DNA of 64,000 bases from Diphasiastrum complanatum (GCA_029204225.1 CM055106.1:15404278-15468277), one strand, 5' to 3'. Shown: positions 1 through 11,173, counted from the stretch's first letter. The notes: generated from the letters alone by a model not told the origin. Translations and numbers: made by a program.

Positions 1-245
1 TTTACTTAAGTTGGAAACCAATCAAAAAGTCCATAAGCTAATAATGGTTGGGTCCACTAATCTTGTCGACCTTGGAAATGTGATGACAAGGGAATCATTT
101 TCCATTTGATTTTTTCTTAGGTTTAGTCTTATCAAAAGCATAAAAAACATCGAAGTTTATGAACGTACTATAAAGCCAAGACAATAAATCCACCAAACCT
201 ACCGATATTGGAAAAAACAAAGAGAATTTTTCATCAAATTATTTA

Positions 246-270
246 CTATATATACAATCAAAGACATCAC

Positions 271-336
<66 letters not shown>
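246..336 (+). promoter_or_regulatory. TATA box and CT-microsatellite leader of the peptide gene
   Basis: A TATATATAC stretch at about 248-256 is followed by an almost pure CT dinucleotide tract at 273-336, ending 29 bases before the ATG at 366. This order (TATA, then a pyrimidine-rich leader) fits a plant core promoter and 5' UTR. The transcription start itself is not visible. The tract could vary in length between individuals. Confidence 0.5.
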
Positions 337-340
<4 letters not shown>

Positions 341-365
341 CTTGATAAAAGAAAAGAAACTAGTA

Positions 366-756
366 ATGGCATCGCACACCAAAATTTGGTTCATGGCTCT
401 CTTCCTCATAATATTAAGCATTCATCTTCAATCGACAACAACATTGCACCTACGGAAACTTACACGAGGTGCTGCCATGATCATGCCAACTGGACATGAT
501 TTTTGGGGTTGTAAGTCATCTTAACTACTTTATTGATTTCTATTAGCTTACACTTCTATGTCTTCATGCAGTTACCAAAGCAAATCATAAACTACATGCT
601 TCTCATTTTTCATTTTTGAGATATTATCTTTTAACTCATGATCGTCATCCATTGTGTGAGTGACTCACCTATGAATCTTGTTTTTCAGGTGACATTTGTA
701 GTCAACATGCATGCTATCTCATAGATTTTGAATGTCCACCAGGTTGTTGCAGCTAG
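366..756 (+). CDS. Small secreted cysteine-rich peptide (two exons)
   Basis: Exons 366-510 and 689-756 flank a 178-bp intron with GTAAGT donor and TTTTTCAG acceptor. They join in phase to give 70 residues. The start is the ATG at 366; the longer frame from 342 opens only at TTG. Residues 1-8 are polar/basic (MASHTKIW), and residues 9-20 form a hydrophobic core typical of a signal peptide (FMALFLIILSIH). A basic stretch (LRKLTRG) then precedes a C-terminal domain with all six cysteines in the last 22 residues: C-x2-C-x4-C-x6-C-x3-C-C. Five of the six cysteines lie in exon 2 and the first codon is split by the intron. A poly(A) signal follows 44 bases after the stop. I infer an apoplastic signalling or defence-like peptide; I do not recognise a named family. 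Without the intron the frame ends after 60 codons, which hides the domain. Confidence 0.72.
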
Positions 757-1326
757 TTAGAAGAACCAAGGCAAATTTGTGCATGTTTGTGAATGCAACA
801 ATAAAACACTTCAAACTTGCTGTAATTGATTTAGAAGAAACTAAAAGATTTGTGCTATTTTATAGATTCAACAATGAAGCACATCCCCACTTTCCTTTCT
901 AATATAATTGTTTTATGTGTATATCATGGTTTGAAATTATTCAAGTATGATCTCAAAGTGGCTATAACTCCTCAAGCACAATATTTATTTATTTGTTGAA
1001 ACTTGAAAAGCAATGATTAGCTCAAGATTTGAATATAGTGTTGAGATCAAAATGAGAACAATTAAATGAACATGTGAGTGTAGCATCAACAAAAACATTA
1101 TGTCTCACCTATGTTCTCTATGTATTACAATCGACAACTGAATTAGCATAGACAAGAAACAATAAACATGAATATGAAATTCTGATAATAAAGCCAATAC
1201 ATATGATGACGATGCTATCCAATCCGTGCACCCTGAAGAAGGGTATATTCAAGTAACATTTTGTTTTAGGTATTGTAATTCCTTCAATTTAGCTAATTAT
1301 CTCTTGTTTGTAGTAAGCATTGGAGT
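757..1326. other. Intergenic, AT-rich
   Basis: Apart from the 3' UTR and poly(A) signal I see no reading frame, repeat or structured RNA in this stretch. Confidence 0.6.
800..805 (+). terminator. Poly(A) signal of the peptide gene
   Basis: AATAAA lies 44 bases downstream of the TAG at 754-756 and is followed by AT-rich sequence, as expected for a plant 3' end. Confidence 0.5.
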
Positions 1327-1706
1327 ATGCATGTAATCTCCCTTAGGGAAGATTCAAATGGGATCATTAATCCCATCTATTTAAAGATGAATTCCTTGAG
1401 CTCTACCCATGCCGAAATGGACGTAATGTACAGCAAGATGTTGCAATTTTTGCCAAGGCCGGATGGGGCCATTGTAAATAGCCACCTAGAGATTGTTGAT
1501 GCAGAAGTAAGTATTTCTCATCAAGTATATAATAAGTAATTTGATTTGTTTTTTTCAGAGTGCACAGCTAACCTATTATACATTTTTTTATTGAAGTCAG
1601 CTCAGCAAGATGATGGACACAACTGTGGATGGTTTTCCATCCGCAATATATAGGAATTCTTAGAGTGGTACATCATGCAATCTGGGGATCCAGATATACG
1701 AGAGGT
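1327..1706 (+). pseudogene. Ulp1/C48 cysteine-protease-like fragment
   Basis: Two frame-consistent blocks, 1327-1506 and 1597-1706, flank an intron-like gap with GTAAGT donor and TTGAAG acceptor; both sides are phase 0. Block 1 contains IYLKMNSLSS, resembling the strand of plant Ulp1-like proteases that carries the catalytic Asp (here Asn). Block 2 reads SAQQDDGHNCGWFSIRNI, matching the Gln and Cys active-site region (Q-x6-C-G). An in-frame TAG at 1651-1653 and the missing upstream His region indicate a dead fragment. Such domains are common in plant MULE and CACTA transposons and in SUMO proteases. The assignment rests on the short Q/C motif only. Confidence 0.5.
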
Positions 1707-2282
1707 AAATAGACTAGTTAATGGCCTAGCTAAGTTATTTGGTTTCTGATAAGTCAATTGACTCGGTTATTTTGGATTTGTAGTATAAATGTCGAGCATT
1801 TACAATGAATGAGATATATTGAGTTTCGTCAGCAAATGTTGGTGAACTTATTATCTCATGCAACACCCAGTCCAGTTGCGAAAACGGGAGGCCAATAAAG
1901 TCCATAACTGACACTAGTGTAGGGTGGAGATAATCCATATTACTTTGAGCTATAAATAATAGATTAAATAGATATATACATTTTTGATGTAATGCCCTGT
2001 GAATAATAATGTGCATATAGAAAGATAGAGACAATGGGATAAAAGCATCCATTATTGTAAAATACAGGACGCACATGTACATTCTTAGAAAATGAGAAAT
2101 ATATTGATATTTATGAGAGTTTTTACAAATCTTGTATCATGATTGCTCTATTATCTGAACAATTCCTCCCAAATCTTTGTATTTGATTTTCTCTTCATGT
2201 CTTTTACGTATTTGCACAAACATACATTAATCAAATTACAGTTAGTGATCCGAATATTGACAAAAAGGATAATGAATACAAA
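1707..2282. other. No gene recognised
   Basis: AT-rich sequence with only short unsupported frames (the antisense frame at 1735-2082 has no recognisable motif). A GTAAAT donor-like site at 1707 follows the C48 fragment. Confidence 0.5.
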
Positions 2283-3062
2283 TTAATATACAGCTACATA
2301 GATTTCACATACCAATTTTTCATCCAATATAAAGCTGAAATATTCGGGGATATCTTGTTGTAAAAGTGTCAGTTCCGTTCTAATGTAGAATAAGGTCCAG
2401 TCCTGCTCAAGCCACAATACTAGTAAGTAAATCCCCATTTGCCATGATATCAATGCATATATGATCAGTGTGTCCAATGTTGTGTAGATCTTGATCTAAT
2501 GGGGCCCAAGTACCATTGTGTTCTTTCCATCTCTGATAATGAAACACCATACTAAGCATTTTCTTTTCTATACTGTATCTAAATGATATGGATGAATGTT
2601 TGATTCTATATTCTATATCTGCAGTGGATTTTATATCCCAACCTTTGTCCATGAATTTGAATAAAAAACATCTGATAGATTTTTGCAAACAAACAATGTG
2701 GGGGTTCGATGCACCTCCATGTTTGAAAAAGAGCTGACAAACATTGACATTGGAACAAACCAGCTAAAGCGCACATTTCTTGATCCAGTACTAGTTTTGA
2801 GTGACTTTTGTACATCATTATATAGCTTGGAACAAAAACATTTTATTATATTGTTGTTGACTGCAATCCACCACACGTTATCTTGAAAATTAGGTAGAGG
2901 TATACACTCTAGTTTTTCCATTCTTCCATTTGTGTCTAGAATATACATAGGATCATAAAAAAATATTCTAGAATTTGCAAGTTCTTTTATCATTTGTCCT
3001 CTGTATTGCAATTTGCCAATTTTTGAATGGATGACATCTATAATACCTGAAAGAGATGCCAC
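2283..3062 (-). pseudogene. Decayed antisense reading frame, family unknown
   Basis: On the minus strand, overlapping frames at 2631-3062, 2407-2688 and 2283-2477 run end to end with coding-like composition, as expected of one gene broken by frameshifts. The first contains WWIAVNNN and YDPMYILD; the last two share the acidic/aromatic stretch around NIGHTDHICIDIM. I cannot assign a family. An antisense block at 3212-3394 (GTDASIGEGLFAKRK) may be a further upstream exon; its G-x-G-LFAK pattern is faintly like the start of a SET domain, but this is too short to trust. Confidence 0.3.
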
Positions 3063-3729
3063 AGGTTCCCATTCATGTATATTTGAAGGATATAGATCTG
3101 CAATTCAAAATCATAATAAGCTCCCATTCATAAATATGATTACATTTTAAAAATGACAAGCAACCCAAAAAATTAAAATATCTACAATTACATTTCAAGA
3201 ATCATGTGGATTTACAACCTCCACATTAATTTCTGAATGCATATAAACATGTTGAATAAGCACCTCTGAAATGGTTTGTCCTCTTGGAGAAACTTTGAAA
3301 TCAATAATCCGCCCTTTCCAATAAGATCTATATATATACTTGGCCTTTTTCTTTTGGCGAAAAGCCCCTCGCCGATGGATGCATCAGTACCCAAGAAGCC
3401 TTATGCTATTCATGGGCAATCCATGTGCCATCATCTTCCCTCTCATTATAAAACATTGTAAAGAATATCAAGGATCTCGGTCTCCTTCTCATCGCCATAG
3501 CTTGAAGAGTCTCACATTTGAACTTGTCAATATGAGAGTCCAGAGCATGATAGGCGCCAAACCTATTTGTGAGTCCCAAGATAATTTTAACTTGAGGTTA
3601 ACCCAAGCAGTTTAGTCAACCAATGGCCGTGCACACCAGCCAATAGTATGCTTCCAATCTACCGGACCGGAAATTCAAATTTGCCCAAACATGAATTGTG
3701 TTTTATGGGTCTGGCGAGTTATGTTACAT
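3063..3729. other. Spacer with one weak antisense coding trace
   Basis: Apart from the weak minus-strand frame at 3212-3394, I see only short unsupported frames on either strand. Confidence 0.4.
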
Positions 3730-4190
3730 AGAAGCCACTATGTCAAGAACTGATTGACTCCTCAATATCTTTCTTACAAGACAAACACAATGGAAAACAC
3801 ACTATGGAGAAACCACCCAACCAAGTAGAAGCAACCAATCAATTCTAGAAGCTTCACCCCCAAGCCAAGGAATAGGAAGCATAAAAGTAGAGTGAAAACC
3901 TGGCAATGAATCAACCACAAATGTGAGGAGTAGGGCGAGTTTAGCCTCCTTATATAGAGCCTGAAGCCTCCTGTGCACATGGTCATGCAAGGTCCTAACT
4001 CCCCTATACATAGATCCATCTAGAATAGAGTCCTCATGCATGGACCACCTATTCATAGATTGCTTTTGATAACTCTACACATGCCTTAACTGTCCCAAAC
4101 CTTGTACTAACTCCATTTAGTGTGTTCTTGGCCTCACAAGGATATTAGCTACTTTTGGGTCACGTCCAATATGACGTGGCATAACTAACA
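3730..4190 (-). repeat. LTR-like promoter segment
   Basis: Read on the minus strand, the segment has a TATA-type site (CTATATAAGG near 3945-3958) within sequence lacking long frames. It ends next to copia coding sequence. This suggests a decayed LTR, but no TG/CA ends, PBS or second copy were found. Confidence 0.3.
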
Positions 4191-4239
4191 GCTTGATTTA
4201 TTGGAGTATCGTATATCCAAGACTAGGAGTATACTGAAT

Positions 4240-5070
4240 CCTATGTACTGGTCATGGACATGACACCAAGTAAGTGGAATAGGCCGACTATGGATGTATG
4301 CCAACAACGGAGATAGGAAGCTTGACGACGTGTTATACATCCCAACACTCCAAAAGGATCTATTATTTATCGTGAAGTTGGCTGATGCACGCATGAGTAT
4401 TACCTTTGGAGATGATTCATGTGAAGTGACCGAAGCAAACAACACTCACATCATTACACATAAAAGGCACAAAGGCAACTGTACCATTTGAAGAGACGTG
4501 TTCCAACTGAACAGACACACCAGATTCATGAGTCCATTGACATCTTATGGCACAGAAGGCTATGTCATACGAATACGATGGCTCTATACAAAGCCAGTCA
4601 AAATTCAGTATTTACCGATGCAAGCATCAAAGATGCAAATAGTCTAAAGTCATGTGAAGCATATAACAAAGGCAAAATGTCAAGGATACCCTTCGTTCAA
4701 GACAACAAAGCTCTTGGAGATGATACATTCTGACATTTGTGGACCTTTATAGCTCAATCTTCCTGTGAAGCAAAATATGTAGCAGCAGCCAAGATGGAAA
4801 ATGAGCTGATCTAGATTAGATAGATAATGGAAGGATTTGATGAATTTAGATTTGAACCTTATGTTTTATTAATGGGTAACACTTCAGCAATCTATCTTAC
4901 AAAAGATCATGTATTTCACTCGAAAACGAAGCACATAGCTATCAAGTATCATGTGATTGAGGACTTAGTCGAGAAGAAGATACTGAAGATAGTCTTCATA
5001 CCCACAGAGGAAATGACAGCTGATATCTTTACAAAGCCAAGAAGTAAGAGATACCTTAAGACAATTTAGA
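4240..5070 (+). mobile_element. Ty1/copia pol remnant, integrase joined to RNase H
   Basis: 4294-4490 encodes the stretch after the aspartic protease (DDVLYIPTLQKDLLFIVKL). 4488-4735 encodes the GAG-pre-integrase zinc region (LWHRRLCHTNT, then C-x2 pattern degraded to CEAYNKG) and the first integrase strand (HSDICGP, in a shifted frame). At about 4739-4745 the sequence jumps to the RNase H domain (AQSSCEAKYVAA) and the pol C-terminus (HSKTKHIAIKYHVI, MTADIFTKP). About 2 kb of integrase and all of RT are missing. Stops and frameshifts confirm it is dead. Confidence 0.8.
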
Positions 5071-5080
5071 CAATAAGACA

Positions 5081-6943
5081 CTCCCTCTTGAACCTTGCAG
5101 CTTTGTTCATTTAATCCAATTGCCTTTCTTTGCTTGGCAAAGAGTGGCTTGTCAAATGGTTTTGTGAGCAAATCTGCAATCATATTTTCTGATTTGACAT
5201 GCTGGACGTGGAGCTCTCCTTTCAAGATTAAATCTCAAATGTGATGGTACTTCAGAGGTATGTGCTTTGTCTTTGAATGGAAGATAGGATCCTGGGACAG
5301 ATAGATGGCACTCTGAGAGTCCATCATCATCGTGCTTGGCCCTTCTTGTTGTATCCCGATTGCCTCCAACATCATCTGTAGCCACACTACCTCATTCATG
5401 ACCTTTGAAGCTGCAACATATTCAGCTTCGCAAGAGGATTGAGCCACCAAGGTTTGTCTTTTGCATATCCAGCTGATTGCAGCTCCACACGCTATTGTAC
5501 ATCCTCCAATAATGGACTTGCTGTCATCTTTGTAGCTCCCTAGCTTGCATCACTATAGTGGTGCAGCTCAAATCCTTTTTCATCATTTTTAGCTCTATAG
5601 GTTAATCCCATATTCTAGGTATCCTTCAGATACTGTAGGATTCGTTTGGCCATTTGCCAATGTGCCATGCCAGAAGTTGAAGAGAACTGGCTCAATGCAT
5701 AAATAGAGAAAGCCAGATTGGGTCTGGTACAAATTGTTAAGTACATCAGATTACTGATTAAGTTCTGGTAGGGTATACCTGCCATCTTCTGTTTTTTCTC
5801 TTCTGTTTTTGGGCAGTCTTGTTTTGTGAGCTCCAGCTATCATTGGTGTAGCCTTTTCCTTGTAGTCCATCATGTGGTACTGCTTTAGCACTTTTCTAGC
5901 ATATTCAGACTGACTCAAGTGCATTTTGCCTTTTGTTTGATCTCTTCTGATCTCCCGCCCTAGGCATTTCGTTAAGATATATGATTTCATAACTTTCAGA
6001 AATTTGACTCTTCGTGTCTTTGATCAACATCAAGGAATTTTCTATCATCAGCGAATCATCCACAAAAATGGTCAGTATCACAAAATCCTTTCCTACTCTT
6101 TTAATATAGACATTGCAGTCTGGTTGAGAAGGATCGAAGTCTAGAGACTTCAAAAGACCATCAAGCTTTTTGTACCAGGCTCGTGATGTCTGTTTTAGAC
6201 CATAGATGCATCTTTGCAATCGACAGACATATTGTCCATTGTCGGGGTCTTCATAACCTTTTGGCTGTTTCATTAATATCTCCTCCTCTAGATCTTCGTG
6301 GAGAAAGGCTGTATTCACGTCAATCTGGAGAATTTCCAGACTGTGTGGTGTATGCAAGGAGTAGCCTTATGCTTGTCTTGACCATGGGTGAATATGTGTC
6401 GAAATAGTCAACACCATATCTCTATGTGTAGTCCTTCGCGACAAGCCTTGCTTTGTAGCGGCCAATGGTACCATCTGATTTCATCTTTTTCTTGTATACC
6501 CACTTGCAGTCGACTATCTTCCTATTTTCTGGCAGTGGCTCTAATGTCCATGACTCGTTTCGCCTCATTAACTCAATCTCCTCTAACATTGTCTACTTCC
6601 AGAATTCTTCCTCTGGACTCTGGATAGCTTCTTGGTATATTGCTGGCTCTTCTATGAAGCTGCAGTATTCAAACTGCATGTCTTCGCTCCATTGAAGATT
6701 GTCAGAGTAGCAGTCTGGAGGTCTTCTTTGTCTTGTTGACCTTCGAGGTTCGTTTCATCATTGTTCGAATGTTTCTTGTTCATGGGGTTGATCCTCTGCC
6801 TCCTGCTGCTCTGGAGTCTGCAGCTTTACATTCTGATTTGATGTCTGTCCTCAATTTCCCTCTTGAATAGGCAAAAGTGTGAAGATCTCATGGCCTCTTT
6901 CGTCTTTTAGTACAGGGAATGTGGACTCATCAAACTTCACATC
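5081..6943 (-). mobile_element. Ty1/copia pol remnant (RT and RNase H)
   Basis: Read on the minus strand from 6943: the tail of integrase (DVKFDESTFP), a PRRSTRQRR linker, and RT (KIVDCKWVYKK, VNTAFLHEDLEEEI, LQRCIYGLKQTSRAWYKK, FVDDSLM at the catalytic site, where YVDD is usual). It continues into RNase H (AQSSCEAEYVAAS, DSQSAIYLS) and the C-terminus (MIADLLTKPFDKPLFAKQR). Several stops and frameshifts are present. A polypurine tract (complement CTCCCTCTTG at 5081-5090) marks the 3' end, but the LTR that should follow is absent and an opposite-strand copia fragment abuts instead. The 5' boundary near 6943 is abrupt. It is the same family as 12766-15805. Confidence 0.85.
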
Positions 6944-6956
6944 ACACGCACATAGT

Positions 6957-7385
6957 GGTATAATCCACTAGAGCAATGATGGCCCACATGAGAGTTGCTA
7001 ATTCATTTTGGGATGAGGCTATATGCACGACAATTTTCTTGTAGAAATAGAGCCTGATGGTTGTCATTCTAAATTACACTCATGATGAGTTGTTTAATGG
7101 CCTATGAGTGTTTGAATGTAGAGTGTATGTTCAGATTTCCAAGAGCAAGAGGAGCAAGATATAGAAAAAAACTTTTAAGTGCATTTTTATTGGGCATGGT
7201 GAACATACAAGAGAACATTGATGCTACGAGTCAATTGGATGACACATGAACATGATGTGGTGTTTGATGAGGTTCACAAGTTTGGTGATGAAGAGAGGGA
7301 TAGTGATGATCTATCCAAGTAGTTTATTGGGAATGAAACTGCAGCAACCAACCACGTCAAGATGAACCACTTGATGAAGAATAAG
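6957..7385 (+). mobile_element. Ty1/copia integrase C-terminal fragment
   Basis: Plus-strand frames read RAMMAHMRVANSFWDEAI, then KSKRSK...FKCIFIGHGEHT and HDVVFDEVHKF. These match the end of the copia integrase and its chromodomain-like tail (the usual pattern is KLDPKSRKCIFLGY...RDVVFDE). Multiple stops are present. RT and RNase H are missing: the fragment runs directly into LTR-type sequence at about 7386. It meets the opposite-strand copia element head to head near 6950. Confidence 0.65.
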
Positions 7386-7770
7386 TTCAGTTGAGTGGAC
7401 TTTTCATGCAACTCCACTATAGGAATTCGAGTCTCTCTCATGTAGGGAAAGTTGGGCATGTTTTGCCATATTGTGAATATTGAGATTTTGGTGTTTTGGA
7501 CTCATTCTCTCTCTACTTGAGTTATTCATGCTTGATTTTCTCTCTCTACTCAAGAGCAGCCTCTTTTTCCCATACTGAACACTTAAGAATTATTTCTGAC
7601 ATTCATTTCTCATAGTGAAGAGTTAGATTTTTTTATCAGATGTATGCCATTGTGCTCTTGTCTTAGATTTTTCAAGCATACTATTCTTTGATCAATCTTG
7701 TGCAATCGCAACACCTCAGTAAGATCCTGTAAGGTGTGTGGTGAAGTTCACATGTGATAAAAACTTCACA
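7386..7770 (+). repeat. LTR fragment, 3' part (same family as 53678-54398)
   Basis: This stretch is a direct repeat of 54025-54400 over its whole length, including the CTCTCTCTAC-rich block and the terminal sequence AAAACTTCACAACA. It lacks the first half of the LTR; that half appears separately at 8363-8620, so the LTR was broken. Confidence 0.75.
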
Positions 7771-7984
7771 ACATGAACACAAAGCAAAGGTCGACCAAGA
7801 ACAATTCGCGAAAGTCAACATCCCTTGACTCGAAGCACGAACGATTTGCGAATTATTCGTGAATCGTAAACATACCTCCAGGATCGCAAACTGAAAAGAG
7901 ACACAAAATGAAAAGATACGAAAGAAAAAAAATGAGCGAAAGCAAATGAAGGAAACGAAACAAACAAAGGAGAATCTTTTGCGC

Positions 7985-8225
7985 TGCCAGCTGGCAGCTC
8001 AATGGATTGGAGTCGTAGACTTCACGCCCAGCTGAAACGAGTGATGACGATGGAGAGTAACTGATTAGTTGATTAGCGTTAACAAGTCTTGTGATTCTGC
8101 ATTTAGCTCTCTTGTAAACTCCACACAGTGGAGATATAAACTATCCTTTCTGGATCATAAAGATATATCTGAACAGACAAAATAACTGTAAGAGACAATG
8201 AGAGATGTAGCGAGTAAAGCAGAAA
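7985..8225 (+). repeat. LTR fragment (inverted copy of 12470-12710)
   Basis: From GCTGCCAGCTGGCAGC through GGAGATATAAACTATC to the tract GTAGCGAGTAAAGCAG, this is the reverse complement of 12470-12710. Both belong to the LTR family of the element at 12377-16118. No matching coding region is attached. Confidence 0.75.
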
Positions 8226-8362
8226 AAAAAATGATGAGGAAAATCATCTCCCTTGTGTATTTACAAGTTGTAAATATCATTCTCTAGCACGTACAAACTC
8301 GAGCTACATGACATGCACAATGTCTAGATGGTCATATTTCATTTTGTTCCATTGTATATTTC

Positions 8363-8620
8363 AAAGGTATGTGAATTGAGCACATGACCTTATAGATTAG
8401 GCCGAGTTTGAGTTAGGTAGATCTAGATTTGATACATGCATAAAACTAGATGACATGCAAAGTCAGTTAGAGTGCATGCATGCAACATGCAATCAGTGCA
8501 TGCAACATGCAAGTCAGTATACATGTTCTACAAATGTCCAAGTAATCTAGGGAAGTCACATGCAAGGCATGCAAATACTATTGGACACATGCATGTAGTT
8601 TTGTATATATCTAGTTGAGA
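8363..8620 (+). repeat. LTR fragment, 5' part (same family as 53678-54398)
   Basis: Direct repeat of 53762-54000 (AAAGGTATGTGAATTGAGCA, then blocks rich in GCATGCATGCAACATGCA). It contains a run of Sph I-like GCATGC words. Sequence 8621-9240 downstream resembles leader sequence but has no clear boundary or PBS. Confidence 0.65.
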
Positions 8621-9240
8621 AATTGACATTTGGAGAAAGTAGGTAGCAATTAGGTGCAATTTCAACATGCAAGCTGTTAGGTGTTAATATGGTAGTAGTT
8701 TACTTGATTAGGTGTAGGGAATGTATTGAATGCAAGGAGTACCATGAATTTTGGCTCTTCTATATATGTACATATCATTCTCACTCATTTCTAATGATGA
8801 ATTAAGCTTTGGTAATGTCATAATGTCAAAATTGGATCTCATGTTATTTTGCTTGTTTTGATATTCTCTCTCTAACTCGAGATTGGTGTCTTCTTCATAC
8901 ATTATTTTGCTTATGTATTCTCTCTATCTGTGAGTAATTAGTACTGCTTTGATCTGTAGCATTCTAGATTGTGCTCTACCCTCATATCTATTGGTAGATT
9001 GCAGGATTGCTCTACAGGTAATCTGTGTGCCACCACAAAGCATGGTAAAGATTATTCACACATTTCTTGTGGTTCTCCACATGTGTGAACTTGCTGGATT
9101 TTTCACATCGATGAGGTCGGTGGAGTCAATGTCAAGTTGAGTGAGTTGATGGAGTATATGCAAGGAGAAGTCGAAGTCGATAAAGTCAGACTTCAGTGAC
9201 TTCGAAATCGATGGAATCAACTTCGGTTGATTTTTCAGGA
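8621..9240. other. Probable retroelement leader, no gene
   Basis: AT-rich, without a supported frame. It lies between an LTR fragment and a copia gag, so is probably 5' leader sequence. Simple GTCGA/AGTCGA-type words recur at 9115-9235 (repeated TCAA/TCGA phrases), suggesting a short decayed tandem repeat. Confidence 0.4.
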
Positions 9241-9272
9241 TGCTCATTAGTCAATGGATTTGGTCTTGAGCA

Positions 9273-9635
9273 TTGAAATCCAACGTCATGGACAAGCTTG
9301 ATGGATCCAATTACCATCTGTGGAAATTTAAGATGAAAACAATGCTAATGGCTAAGGGGTTGTATGATGTTGTCACAAGTGCAGAGGCAAGACTCGAAGC
9401 CGACGACGTTGCAATCTCCCGATGGAAGCTGAAGGATGGCAAAGCCTTTGCGCTGATCATCCTCAACATATCAAACACCCAGATCAGCCATGTGTCTGAA
9501 GCTCAGACCTCCAAGAAAGTTTGGGACATCTTGAGCACCCTGTATGAAATGCGCGACGTAGCTTCCAAGTTACATCTAAGGAGAAAGTTCTTCTCCCTCA
9601 AGATGACCAATGGTAATTCCCTGCAAAATCACATC
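9273..9635 (+). mobile_element. Ty1/copia gag N-terminal fragment
   Basis: An open frame encodes the UBN2/copia gag domain: KLDGSNYHLWKFKMKTMLMA near the N-terminus, then ISRWKLKDGKAFALI, VWDILSTLYEMRD and KLHLRRKFFSLKM. It is a relative of the gag at 55091. The frame stays open until an LTR piece of another family begins exactly with its terminal TGTCGCG at 9636, cutting gag after about 120 residues. Confidence 0.85.
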
Positions 9636-9774
9636 TGTCGCGAAAGCAAAACTATTTTTCTTTTTCGTTTTTGTTTTCGTATTCGCGAGCAATTTTGTGT
9701 CTTTGAATTTTTTTTTGCGTGAAAGCTTCACATGATTCTAGACACGCGACTACACATCACAGAATAGATTCTAT
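9636..9774 (-). repeat. LTR terminal fragment inserted in gag
   Basis: Matches 15818-15955 closely, starting with the LTR terminus TGTCGCGAAAGC. Only the terminal 139 bp or so of the LTR remains before the sequence changes to another LTR-like region. Confidence 0.8.
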
Positions 9775-10579
9775 TCTGTTGAAATTTGTCACTTCTCACT
9801 TGACATTGTTTATTGTAAATAAAGATCAAATTAGAACAATGTTGATGATCTGATTTCACACGTGTGGAGCTTGTTCCCATGTGTGAAAGGAAGTACTTTT
9901 CATACTTGTATATATCTAAATTGATTTTGTATCAATCTATTTAGTGTAAACATGATATGACTAGTTTTTAGTCAAGTTGACTAGTCACCTAGAAATTAGT
10001 TTTTCCTTGCATGTGCATGAGTAAATGCTCCCACATGGCAAGTGGATGTTCACATGTGTGTGTAGAGTTCTAGAAGATAAGAGTTGACCATTTTTCTTAG
10101 ATCCTATTTTGTAGGGAATATTCCTATATTCTAGGAGACTAGCTCTTCGGATTTTGGCCATATTGATGTGGCACTCTTCACACGTGTGAAGACCTGCTAG
10201 ACTGTACCAGACTCGTGGATGTATTTGATCCATAAAAGGATCATCATTTTTCTAAAACGATTGATGAGACTTTTGCATTCTACACTTTTGTGAGATTTCT
10301 AGTCATTAGAATTGTGATTTTTATGAATGATTGCTATCAAGATCATTAGTACTTGTTGTTTCAGGTGCAGGCCGTACTGTGGATAGTACTCCACACGTGT
10401 GAGGCCACCTTCTCTAATTTATGATGTGTTGATCCATTGCTCTTGCTTAAATCTAAGTGTAGTGAATCTAGATCAAGATCTGATGTGTAGAACTTGATAG
10501 ATCCATTGATTAAGCAACCAATAACTCTCTATGATTGTTAAGTACAATCATTATTGTCCTTTAAACTGAAAATTTATCA
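9775..10579 (+). repeat. Copia 5' LTR (left boundary uncertain)
   Basis: The sequence ends at TTATCA, immediately before a tRNA-Met-type primer site at 10580. It contains several copies of the palindrome TCACACGTGTGA (near 9861, 10177 and 10389, the last two inside CTTCACACGTGTGAAG and CCACACGTGTGAGG). No long frame is present. The left edge is lost where another LTR fragment is fused. Confidence 0.55.
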
Positions 10580-10591
10580 TGGTATCAGAGC
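10580..10591 (+). other. Copia primer-binding site
   Basis: TGGTATCAGAGC is the standard Ty1/copia PBS, complementary to the 3' end of initiator tRNA-Met. It directly follows the LTR end. The following 580 bases to the gag ATG at 11174 are leader sequence with another TTTCACACGTGTGAAA palindrome near 10739. Confidence 0.8.
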
Positions 10592-11173
10592 TAATTTAGA
10601 GAGTGAACATTTGAATAATAAAACTTGCAAAGATCATTGGCAAATATTGTTTCTGGCCAATACTAGTGAGGGCGAGTTCATCTAGAGTGATAGCTTGTTT
10701 CTATTTGGATCAAATCGACTTGGAGGCCGTGTATGTACTTTCACACGTGTGAAACCGTATAGCAACTTTCATTTCAAGTTACCTTGTGTTTTTTGGTCCT
10801 ATAATCTCAATTCTAGTCCAAATTTAGTGCTTTTTGAAGCATAGTATTGATCTAGATTCAATCTCGCTAATGCCTATGACCAAATAGAGTTTTGGATCAT
10901 TGAAGCATTTCCTTTTGGAGTCTAAGATCAGATCTAAGAGGCTGATTTGTTCAGATCCTTAGTTGAAGTGAAATCTATAAGAAAAGTGTAAAGCAAAATT
11001 TTCTGTGAGAGTGAAAGCTAGGAATTTTTGACAAGATCTTTGTGTATCATTCAAGCTTGTGTGCTAGTTTGATAGAGAAAAGGCTATAGGCAATCTTGTG
11101 AGCTTTAGGCCTTTTATAGATCTTTAAAAATTTAGAAAATCTTTGTGATTTTTAGAAGAGCATTCATTCTACA

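Noticed and set aside
3212-3394. SET-domain gene fragment
   Set aside because: Only a faint GEGLFAK-like match in 60 codons with stops on both sides.
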